Assembly: GCA_021777365.1 (NCBI GenBank) | Contig: JAJYDP010000154.1 | Location: 1 to 9,229, forward strand | Origin: Chloroflexota bacterium | Lineage (GTDB): Bacteria > Chloroflexota > Limnocylindria > Limnocylindrales > CSP1-4 | Reading direction: 5' to 3' | DNA length: 9,229 bases | In this document: piece by piece, positions 1-5,241 of the stretch | How the letters are laid out: the number at the start of each line of letters is the position of its first letter | Position numbering within the stretch: the first letter of the stretch is position 1 | Made by a program: the position numbers and the translations under genes | Notes under the pieces: model-generated | Told to the model about the DNA's origin: nothing | Databases searched by the model: none | Seen by the model: only the letters and a program-made list of their open reading frames with translations

Positions 1-1254
1 AACACCAAGTTCCGCCAGCCAGTGGCGGCGCCGGTCACCGACACGGTCACGGTGGGCGGCGAGTCCATGGTCCTCAGCACCGACACGCTCGTCATCGCGC
101 TCGCCGAGCGCCTCGGGACGTCCGGGTTCGGGCAGAACGGCCTCGGTGCAGGCATGAACCTGAACCGCTCCGAGGACTACCACCTCAAGATGGTCGCGAA
201 CGTCGCCTGGGGCGACAAGGCCGGCGACACGGTCCCCGACGCGAGCGACGCCGAAGTGGCGCTGTTCCGCAAGGCACGCCGTCACCTGCCGGCGGCCGTC
301 TTCGACGAGGCGAAGTGGCAGGCCGCCGTCGGCGAGCACTGGCGGCGGGTCGTCACCGTGCTCGACCGGGGCGGACGGTTCGAGTCGTCCTCGAAGGCCT
401 ACAACGGGGCATATCTCGCACACCAGTGGGGCAAGCTCCTCAACCTCTACGTCGAACCGATCGGCAGTGCGAAAAACTCCATGACCGGTCAATCCCTCTC
501 GGGCGTGCCCGTGTACCAGGCGCTGGCATCGACCATCGGCCAGGCTGTCGTCTTCCCCGCCGAGTACGACCTGGACCTCTTCACCTACAAGGAGATCTGG
601 GGCGGCCAATCGCGCACGCCGGGCAACTACGCCGCGCAGATGGCACTGATGCCCGAGAACTTCGTCTATCTCAACAGCGTCGACGCGAAACGACTCGGGC
701 TGCACGACGGGAACGTGGTGCGCATCGAGGGTCCGGACTTTGCGGGCAACTTCGAGACGTACGTCGGGCAAACACAGACCGTGGCCGGCCGCGTGCGGGT
801 CGTGGAGGGCATCCGTCCGGGGTCGATCGCCATCTCCTGGAGCTACGGCCACTGGGCGTACGGCGCGTCGGACATCGTGATCGACGGGCAGCGCATCGCG
901 GGAGAGCCGGCCCGTGCGAAGGGCCTGGTCCCGAATCCGGCGATGGCCGTCGATCCGTATCTCAAGGACGTCGCGCTCACCGACCCGATCGCCGGCGACT
1001 CGGCGTTCAACGGGACCCGTGTCAGGCTGGTCAAGATCGCGGAGGGCGACACCAGCGGGATGCCCGCGAACGGCTCCTACAACGCGGGGCCGTCGCTGGC
1101 CAGCAGATCGCCGCTCTCGGCAACCGATTCGGCGTGGCTGCTGGATCGCTCGCTGCAGGCGGCGAACGGTCGAATCAGCCAGGCGACCCTGACCGGCGAG
1201 ATCCAGCGCCGGTTCGGCGCACCGGTGCGATCAGCCGGCCGACGACGCGCGTAA
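1..1254 (+). CDS. Molybdopterin oxidoreductase catalytic subunit, C-terminal part (tetrathionate reductase TtrA-like); 5' end outside window
   Basis: The frame is open from base 1 to TAA at 1252-1254 (417 residues), so the gene starts left of the window. It looks like the C-terminal half of a DMSO-reductase-superfamily enzyme that reduces an oxyanion at a molybdenum bis-guanine-dinucleotide cofactor, usually outside the cytoplasm with an FeS subunit and a membrane anchor. Seen: a GFGQNGLGAG stretch near residues 44-53, a cofactor-binding beta-barrel region at about 190-345 with NSVDAKRLGLHDGNVVRI (225-242), and YGHWAYGA (282-289) before a DPIAGDSAFNGT segment. From memory, this arrangement matches TtrA and its ArrA/SrdA relatives better than nitrate or formate enzymes. 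The FeS and Mo-ligand regions are not visible, so the substrate cannot be set. About 65 residues follow the barrel and are poorly conserved in character. No partner subunit lies downstream within the window, so partners would be to the left. Confidence 0.8.
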   Translation, partial: NTKFRQPVAAPVTDTVTVGGESMVLSTDTLVIALAERLGTSGFGQNGLGAGMNLNRSEDYHLKMVANVAWGDKAGDTVPDASDAEVALFRKARRHLPAAVFDEAKWQAAVGEHWRRVVTVLDRGGRFESSSKAYNGAYLAHQWGKLLNLYVEPIGSAKNSMTGQSLSGVPVYQALASTIGQAVVFPAEYDLDLFTYKEIWGGQSRTPGNYAAQMALMPENFVYLNSVDAKRLGLHDGNVVRIEGPDFAGNFETYVGQTQTVAGRVRVVEGIRPGSIAISWSYGHWAYGASDIVIDGQRIAGEPARAKGLVPNPAMAVDPYLKDVALTDPIAGDSAFNGTRVRLVKIAEGDTSGMPANGSYNAGPSLASRSPLSATDSAWLLDRSLQAANGRISQATLTGEIQRRFGAPVRSAGRRRA

Positions 1255-1256
1255 CG

Positions 1257-1285
1257 GGCTCGACCATCCCCGATCGGGAAGAGCC
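1257..1285 (+). terminator. Weak stem-loop after the molybdoenzyme gene
   Basis: Three bases past the TAA, GGCTC (1257-1261) can pair with GAGCC (1281-1285), and the loop holds the palindrome CCCGATCGGG (1269-1278). The outer stem is only 5 bp and no T run follows. This is a possible factor-dependent terminator at best. Confidence 0.2.
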
Positions 1286-1293
1286 GGTCCGGC

Positions 1294-1314
1294 GCGGACG
1301 GCACGCGGACGGCA
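1294..1314. repeat. Short tandem repeat, 10-bp match, period 11
   Basis: GCGGACGGCA occurs at 1294-1303 and again at 1305-1314. It lies in the 197-bp gap between the molybdoenzyme and the small thioredoxin-fold gene. No function is evident, and slippage in GC-rich DNA would explain it. Confidence 0.6.
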
Positions 1315-1360
1315 GGCTATCCGGCACGGCGCCTGCGCCAGCGGGTGGCCGCGTGCCCGG

Positions 1361-1366
1361 TACACT
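1361..1366 (+). promoter_or_regulatory. Possible -10 element (TACACT) for the small thioredoxin-fold gene
   Basis: TACACT stands out in very GC-rich DNA and matches the -10-like hexamer in front of argH exactly. No good -35 is seen about 17 bp upstream. It would give a leader of about 80 bases containing the 16-bp tandem repeat. Confidence 0.3.
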
Positions 1367-1404
1367 GCCACGCAGGTGGCCGCAGGCGGACCCCTGGGGG
1401 CAGG

Positions 1405-1435
1405 CGGCACGCCCAGCGACCGGCACGCCCAGCGA
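1405..1435. repeat. Tandem direct repeat of about 16 bp, two copies
   Basis: CGGCACGCCCAGCGAC at 1405-1420 is followed directly by the same sequence, differing at the last base, at 1421-1436. The match is 15 bp. The repeat ends just before the ribosome binding site of the next gene, so it would lie in its 5' leader. No known regulatory element is recognised. Confidence 0.75.
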
Positions 1436-1451
1436 ATCGAGGGGTCACACG

Positions 1452-1781
1452 ATGCTCGAGATCGAACTGCTCTGGTTCGAGGACTGCCCCAACCACCCGG
1501 CCGCGCGGTCTCTGCTGCAGGAGGTGCTGGCAGAGCGCGGGCTCGACACCCCCGTGCACGAGGTCGACGCGACCGACCCGGCCACCGCGGTGCGCCTTCG
1601 CTTTCCCGGCTCGCCCACCATCCGGGTCAACGGTCGCGATGTCGCGCCCGGATTCGTCGACCCAGGCGACTACACCCCGCGCTGCCGCGTCTACCACACG
1701 GCGGCCGGGCTCAGGGGCGTGCCGGAACGGGCCTGGATCGAGGCGGCCATCGACGAGGCGCTGGCGGGGCACGCACGCTAG
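1452..1781 (+). CDS. Small thioredoxin-fold protein with CxxH motif (DF-family (seleno)protein-like)
   Basis: This 109-residue protein starts at ATG 1452 after GAGGGG (1439-1444, 7-base spacer). It has an N-terminal beta strand followed by WFEDCPNH (residues 8-15), a helix, a second strand, and FPGSPTIRVNG (51-61), where Pro55 sits like the cis-proline of thioredoxin folds. Cys12 and Cys78 are the only cysteines; the second lies in PRCRVYHTAAG. The redox motif is therefore C-P-N-H, not CxxC. I recall relatives named thioredoxin family, alkylmercury-lyase-like or 'DF family (seleno)protein', some with selenocysteine at this position. Here the codon is TGC, ordinary Cys. It has no signal peptide or membrane segment, so it is probably cytoplasmic. 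A role in thiol redox or metal handling is plausible but unproven. Its stop codon touches the argH stop with no gap. Confidence 0.75.
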   Translation: MLEIELLWFEDCPNHPAARSLLQEVLAERGLDTPVHEVDATDPATAVRLRFPGSPTIRVNGRDVAPGFVDPGDYTPRCRVYHTAAGLRGVPERAWIEAAIDEALAGHAR

Positions 1782-3218
1782 TCAGCCCTGGCCGCTTCGG
1801 CGGTCCAGTCTCTTCCTCGCGGCCTCGATCGCCTCGCGCACCCGCGCCGGGGCCGTTCCACCCGTGACGCATGGCCGCTCGACCGCGGCCTCCAGCGTCG
1901 CCGCCCGACGGAGCTCGCCGCCCAGCCCCGTCACCGCCTCGCCGGCGAGCCGGCGTGCCTCGGGCCCCTCCTCGGCCGCCAGCGCCTCCCGAAACGCCTC
2001 GTCATCCAGCTGATCGAGCCGGCAGCCACGACGTTCCGCCTCGGCCACGAGGCGTCCCGCCACGTGGTGGGCGACGCGGAACGGAAGTCCGCGCTCCACC
2101 AGCGCATCGGCGACCGACGTCGCGGTCACGTGGCCGCGCAGGGCCGCCTCGCGCATGCGGTCCGCGTCGAACGAGAGTCCGCCCACGACCACGGCCATCA
2201 CGCGCAGCGAGGAGCCGAGCACGGTGGCCGCGTCGAACAGCGGCGCCTTGTCCTCCTGCAGGTCCCGCTGGTAGGCGAGCGGCAGCCCCTTGAGCACACC
2301 CAGCATCGTGGAGAGGTGCCCCGCCGCGCGTGCCGCCCGGGCCCGCACCAGCTCGCACGGGTCCGGGTTCTTCTTGTTCGGCATCATCGACGAGCCGGTG
2401 GCATGCGCGTCCGCGAGCGCGACCCAGCCGAACGCCGGGTTGGACCACCACACCAGCTCCTCGGCGAGGCGCGAGAGATGCACCATGGCGAGCGCGGCGG
2501 CGGCCAGGAACTCGACCACGAAGTCACGGTCGCTCACCGCGTCCAGCGAGTTGGCGGTGACGCCCGAGAAGCCCATGTCGGCGGCAGTCGCCTCGCGATC
2601 GAGCGCAAAGCCGGCCCCCGCCAGCGCCCCTGACCCGAGCGGCGAGCGGTCAGCGCGCCGCGCACAGTCGGCCAGCCGGCCCCGGTCGCGCTCCAGCATC
2701 TCGACGTAGGCGAGCAGGTGGTGGGCGAGCAGCACCGGCTGCGCGGGCTGGACGTGGGTCATCCCCGGCAGGATCGCCTGGCCGTCCCGTTCGGCCCGGT
2801 CCACCAGCGCCCGCTCGAGCCCGACCAGGTCGCCGTCCAGGTCGCGGACCGTCCGGCGGAGCCACAGTCGCAGATCGAGCGCCACCTGGTCGTTGCGCGA
2901 ACGCCCGGTGTGCAGCCTGCCCGCCAGGGGCCCCAGCCGGTCCGTCAGGGCCGCCTCGAGGTTGAGGTGGACGTCCTCGAGCGACGGGTCCCACGAGAAC
3001 GTGCCGGCGTCGACCTCCAGGCGCAGCGCCTGAAGTCCCTCGACGAGCCGGCCCGACTCGTCGGCGGTCAGCAACCCGGCCCGCTCGAGCCCTCGAACGT
3101 GCGCGATGGACCCGTCGATGTCGTCGACCGCGAGCGCGCGGTCGACCTCGACCGAGCGAGTTGCCTCCGCGATCAGCGGATCGGTCTCGCCGCTGAACCG
3201 CCCGCCCCACATCCGCAT
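1782..3218 (-). CDS. argH: Argininosuccinate lyase
   Basis: A 478-residue enzyme that splits argininosuccinate into arginine and fumarate, the last step of arginine synthesis, in the cytosol as a homotetramer. Seen: N-terminal MRMWGGRF; HTGRSRNDQ at 103-111; GMTHVQPAQP at 152-161 with His155 as the likely general acid/base; and the fumarase/lyase signature GSSMMPNKKNPD at 275-286 with its flexible-loop serine. LAYQRDLQEDK follows at 314-324. Length is close to the usual 455-480. The frame stays open upstream to 3416, but ATG 3218 is chosen because AGGAGG (plus coordinates 3225-3230) precedes it by 6 bases and homology begins there. A second ATG two codons in is less likely. No other arginine gene is nearby, so argH stands alone, between a transporter upstream and a convergent gene downstream. 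Confidence 0.97.
   Translation of the reverse strand: MRMWGGRFSGETDPLIAEATRSVEVDRALAVDDIDGSIAHVRGLERAGLLTADESGRLVEGLQALRLEVDAGTFSWDPSLEDVHLNLEAALTDRLGPLAGRLHTGRSRNDQVALDLRLWLRRTVRDLDGDLVGLERALVDRAERDGQAILPGMTHVQPAQPVLLAHHLLAYVEMLERDRGRLADCARRADRSPLGSGALAGAGFALDREATAADMGFSGVTANSLDAVSDRDFVVEFLAAAALAMVHLSRLAEELVWWSNPAFGWVALADAHATGSSMMPNKKNPDPCELVRARAARAAGHLSTMLGVLKGLPLAYQRDLQEDKAPLFDAATVLGSSLRVMAVVVGGLSFDADRMREAALRGHVTATSVADALVERGLPFRVAHHVAGRLVAEAERRGCRLDQLDDEAFREALAAEEGPEARRLAGEAVTGLGGELRRAATLEAAVERPCVTGGTAPARVREAIEAARKRLDRRSGQG
1788..1808 (+). terminator. Plus-strand terminator with UUCG tetraloop, inside the argH 3' end
   Basis: CTGGCCGC (1788-1795), loop TTCG (1796-1799), then GCGG-T-CCAG (1800-1808) forms eight Watson-Crick pairs with one bulged T. 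The loop is closed by C-G, the extra-stable cUUCGg form. A pyrimidine-rich tract, TCTCTTCCTC, follows at 1809-1818. The hairpin starts 7 bases after the stop of the small thioredoxin-fold gene. On the other strand these bases are the last codons of argH. Confidence 0.5.
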
Positions 3219-3238
3219 CGTGGCCCTCCTCTGGGGCG

Positions 3239-3244
3239 AGTGTA
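3239..3244 (-). promoter_or_regulatory. Possible -10 element (TACACT) of argH
   Basis: The minus strand reads GATACACT, with TACACT ending 20 bases before the argH ATG, just upstream of the ribosome binding site. A start about 7 bases downstream would give a leader of roughly 14 bases that just includes AGGAGG. There is no recognisable -35. Confidence 0.4.
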
Positions 3245-3263
3245 TCGGGTGGGCGCGACCCGG

Positions 3264-3358
3264 GAGGTGCGGGGCCAGTCCTGTGCACGACTCGGGGGTG
3301 CGGGGCCCCGTCCTGCGCGGGGCCCGGGGGTGCGGGCCCCGATCCGCGCGCGGCCCGG
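3264..3358. repeat. Three imperfect 31-32-bp GC-rich tandem repeats
   Basis: Units begin near 3264, 3295 and 3327, aligned on GGTGCGGG at 3266, 3297 and 3329. Units 2 and 3 each contain a self-complementary stem (3303-3325 and 3333-3357); unit 1 has diverged (CAGTCC...GCACGACTCGG). The array fills the 143-bp gap between the transporter stop and the argH promoter region. It may act as a transcription terminator or mRNA-stabilising structure for the transporter, or may simply be a small expanding repeat. Confidence 0.6.
3303..3325 (-). terminator. Strong all-GC hairpin downstream of the MFS gene
   Basis: GGGCCCCG (3303-3310) pairs perfectly with CGGGGCCC (3318-3325) around a 7-base loop. It lies 36 bases past the transporter stop and upstream of the argH promoter, where a terminator would be expected. 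It has no U tract. Confidence 0.4.
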
Positions 3359-3361
3359 GGC

Positions 3362-4675
3362 CTACCGGCGCGAGGTCCCCACGCGGACCTCGCCGCGTGC
3401 CGGCACGTAGCGCCACGCCACGGCCGCGGCCGCAACGGAGGTGACGGCGCTCACCAGGAAGACGGGACCGTGGCCGTACGCGCCGAACAGCACCCCGCCT
3501 CCGAGGTTCGCGATGACCGACGCGATCCCCATCGCGCTCATCCCGTAGAGCGCCTGGCCGCTCCCCTGCAGCTGGTCGGGCAGCAGCGCGCCGACGGTGA
3601 GCACGATCGTGACGGTCAGCGCCCCGTACGCGAGCCCGGTCAGGATCCGGGAGGCGACGATCAACGTGGGGTCGGCGAGGACGACCCAGGAGAGGAACGC
3701 GAGGGCGTACAGTCCGCAGGCGAGCGCGAACAGCCCGCGCAGCCCGACGCGGGAGACGAAGCGGGCGGCGACCAGCATGGCCGGGATCTCGAAGATCGCG
3801 GACACGGAGGCGGAGAGCGCGATCACCGATGGCGGGCCGCCCAGCTCCACGAGACGCAGCGGCAGGAACGTGAAGCTCGCCAGCACGCCCAGGTGGGCCA
3901 GCACCACGGCCGCCATGACACCGACCAGGCGGGGCTCGACCTCGATCGCGACGCCGATCGACCCGGCGAGCTCGCTCCAGCGCCGCGCGCGCCCGGGAGC
4001 GCCCGGGTCGGGGGCGCGAGGTCGTGGCTCGACCCCGGTCCGGGCCGGCGGACCGTGCCCGATCGTGCCGCCTTCGGCCGGATCGCGTTCCCCCTGCCGG
4101 AGGAGTGCCGCGTCGGCAGGCTGCCGGTAGTCGGCAAGGCGGGCCCGCGGCGCGTCGGGGACCGCGACGACCGCGATCGCAACCAGGACGCCCGACGCCG
4201 CGGCGAGAAGGTACGACAGACCATACCCGACCACGTCGTACGCGAACCCGGCGGCCAGCGCCGCGACCGCGAACGAGCCGCTCTCGATCAGCCGGAAGCG
4301 CCCGTACCGGTCGGGGGTCGCCGCCAGGGCGTGGACCGCCAGCGCGTCCGTGAGCATGCCGGCGCCTGATTCGACCACGTAGTACCCGATCACGGCGCAG
4401 GCGACGAGCGGCAGCGCGACCGGCGCGCCGAAGAGGAGCGCGACCGCACCTGAGCCGAGTGCGGCGGCCTGGAGTGCGCGCCGGCGCCCCAGTACGACGT
4501 CACCCAGGTGCCCCCACACCGGCAGGGCGACCACGTATCCCAGGGCCGTGCACGCCGTGACGACGCCGATCGCCGGTGCGGAGAAGCCCCGCTGCTCGAG
4601 GATGACCGGCACGAAGGGCATCAGGACGCCGATCAGGACGCCGACGATCAGGTAGAGGCCGCGGAGGGGATGCAC
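3362..4675 (-). CDS. MFS transporter (LacY-like / MFS_1_like group)
   Basis: A 437-residue inner-membrane carrier with about 12 hydrophobic segments in two halves separated by a long polar, Pro/Arg-rich cytoplasmic loop (about 175-245). Seen: an N-terminal helix running into LMPFVPVILEQRGFS; a motif-A-like GHLGDVVLGRRR at 55-66 between TM2 and TM3; and RYGRFRLIESGSFAVAALAAG, split here as RYGRFRLIES (123-132) and GSFAVAALAAG (133-143), which is typical of the nucleoside/sugar:proton symporter-like MFS group. The substrate is unknown. The start is GTG 4675. No Shine-Dalgarno is visible, but TACCAT lies 8 bases upstream, so a leaderless mRNA is likely. The gene is transcribed away from the Rrf2 regulator with a 100-bp gap, and lies upstream of argH in the same direction but is separated from it by hairpins. 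Confidence 0.85.
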   Translation of the reverse strand: MHPLRGLYLIVGVLIGVLMPFVPVILEQRGFSAPAIGVVTACTALGYVVALPVWGHLGDVVLGRRRALQAAALGSGAVALLFGAPVALPLVACAVIGYYVVESGAGMLTDALAVHALAATPDRYGRFRLIESGSFAVAALAAGFAYDVVGYGLSYLLAAASGVLVAIAVVAVPDAPRARLADYRQPADAALLRQGERDPAEGGTIGHGPPARTGVEPRPRAPDPGAPGRARRWSELAGSIGVAIEVEPRLVGVMAAVVLAHLGVLASFTFLPLRLVELGGPPSVIALSASVSAIFEIPAMLVAARFVSRVGLRGLFALACGLYALAFLSWVVLADPTLIVASRILTGLAYGALTVTIVLTVGALLPDQLQGSGQALYGMSAMGIASVIANLGGGVLFGAYGHGPVFLVSAVTSVAAAAVAWRYVPARGEVRVGTSRR

Positions 4676-4683
4676 GGCAGATC

Positions 4684-4689
4684 ATGGTA
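4684..4689 (-). promoter_or_regulatory. Possible -10 element (TACCAT) of the MFS gene
   Basis: On the minus strand TACCAT is followed by 8 bases and then the GTG start, the spacing expected if transcription begins at or near the start codon. No -35 match is seen. Confidence 0.35.
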
Positions 4690-4757
4690 GGCGCCGCAGC
4701 CGGGCTCCAGGTGCCGGACGGACCGCGATGCGCCGTCCCGGGCCTCCCGCGCCGGCG

Positions 4758-4766
4758 TGGCATACT
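4758..4766 (+). promoter_or_regulatory. Extended -10 promoter (TG-G-CATACT) of the Rrf2 gene
   Basis: TGGCATACT has the TGN extension directly before the hexamer CATACT (4761-4766). Nine bases separate it from the ATG, so the transcript is probably leaderless or nearly so. No Shine-Dalgarno is present, which agrees with this. Confidence 0.5.
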
Positions 4767-4775
4767 CGTCCCGCC

Positions 4776-5219
4776 ATGCGACTCGAGCTGACGCGACGTG
4801 GGGACTACGCCGTCCGCGCTGCTGTCGCGCTGGCCGGCGCGGACGGGAACGGTCTCCTCAGCACCCGCCGGATAGCGACCGAGATGCAGATCCCGCCGCG
4901 GTTCCTGCCCCAGGTCATGGCCGACCTGGTCCGTGCCGCCCTGGTGGTCGCCACGACCGGGCGCTCCGGTGGGTACCGCCTGTCGCGACCGGCCGTCGAG
5001 ATCTCGCTGCTCGACGTGATCCGCGCCGCCGAGCACGAGCACGGCATGCGGACCTGCATCCTCAGGGGCGGGCCCTGCGACCCCGAGGGCCGCTGCGACG
5101 TCCACGACGTGTTCTCGGACGCACGGGACGCGTTGCTTCGATCGCTCGCCCAGGCGACGCTCGCCGAAGTGGCGCAGTCCCGGCGACGGCGGCTGCCCGG
5201 AGGCGTGGCCGCGTCGTAG
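4776..5219 (+). CDS. Rrf2-family transcriptional regulator with Fe-S cysteine motif (NsrR/IscR-like)
   Basis: A 147-residue winged-helix regulator. MRLELTRRGDYAVRAAVAL opens the protein as in Rrf2 members. STRRIATEMQIPPRFLPQVM (29-48) is the recognition-helix region, and GRSGGYRLSRP (62-72) is the wing. Cys94, Cys101 and Cys107 (C-x6-C-x5-C) form the cluster-binding loop, and Asp10 aligns with the Asp that is the fourth ligand in Streptomyces NsrR. It therefore probably holds an Fe-S cluster sensitive to nitric oxide or redox state. ATG 4776 is chosen because the conserved N-terminus begins there and a -10 element lies 10-15 bases upstream. It sits one gene from nirK, whose promoter carries a dyad over the -10, so nirK is the likely target. 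IscR-like cluster homeostasis or another Rrf2 role is the alternative, but no isc/suf genes are in view. Confidence 0.85.
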   Translation: MRLELTRRGDYAVRAAVALAGADGNGLLSTRRIATEMQIPPRFLPQVMADLVRAALVVATTGRSGGYRLSRPAVEISLLDVIRAAEHEHGMRTCILRGGPCDPEGRCDVHDVFSDARDALLRSLAQATLAEVAQSRRRRLPGGVAAS

Positions 5220-5236
5220 CGCTTCGTCGCGCGGCC
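5207..5236. terminator. Hairpin at the Rrf2 / membrane-protein convergent junction
   Basis: GGCCGCG (5207-5213) pairs with CGCGGCC (5230-5236) over a 16-base loop that contains the Rrf2 stop codon. It overlaps the 22-bp gap between convergent genes and could end transcripts from both sides. No T run is present on either strand. Confidence 0.35.
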
Positions 5237-5241
5237 CGCGG

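Noticed and set aside
376..386. GGTTCGAGTC resembling a tRNA T-loop
   Set aside because: It lies inside the molybdoenzyme coding region with no matching acceptor, D or anticodon arms. No tRNA-like fold was found elsewhere in the window.
1317..1772. A 151-codon minus-strand frame across the small thioredoxin-fold gene
   Set aside because: It opposes a gene with a clear fold motif and ribosome binding site, and its sequence looks like a shadow frame.
3264..3358. CRISPR-like reading of the three 31-32-bp repeats
   Set aside because: The units are directly adjacent with no spacers between identical repeats, are imperfect, and there are no cas genes nearby.
3219..3416. Possible 66-residue N-terminal extension of argH
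   Set aside because: The extra residues are Pro/Arg/Gly-rich and cover the tandem repeats and the end of the MFS gene. AGGAGG and the conserved MRMWGGRF start fix the start at 3218.
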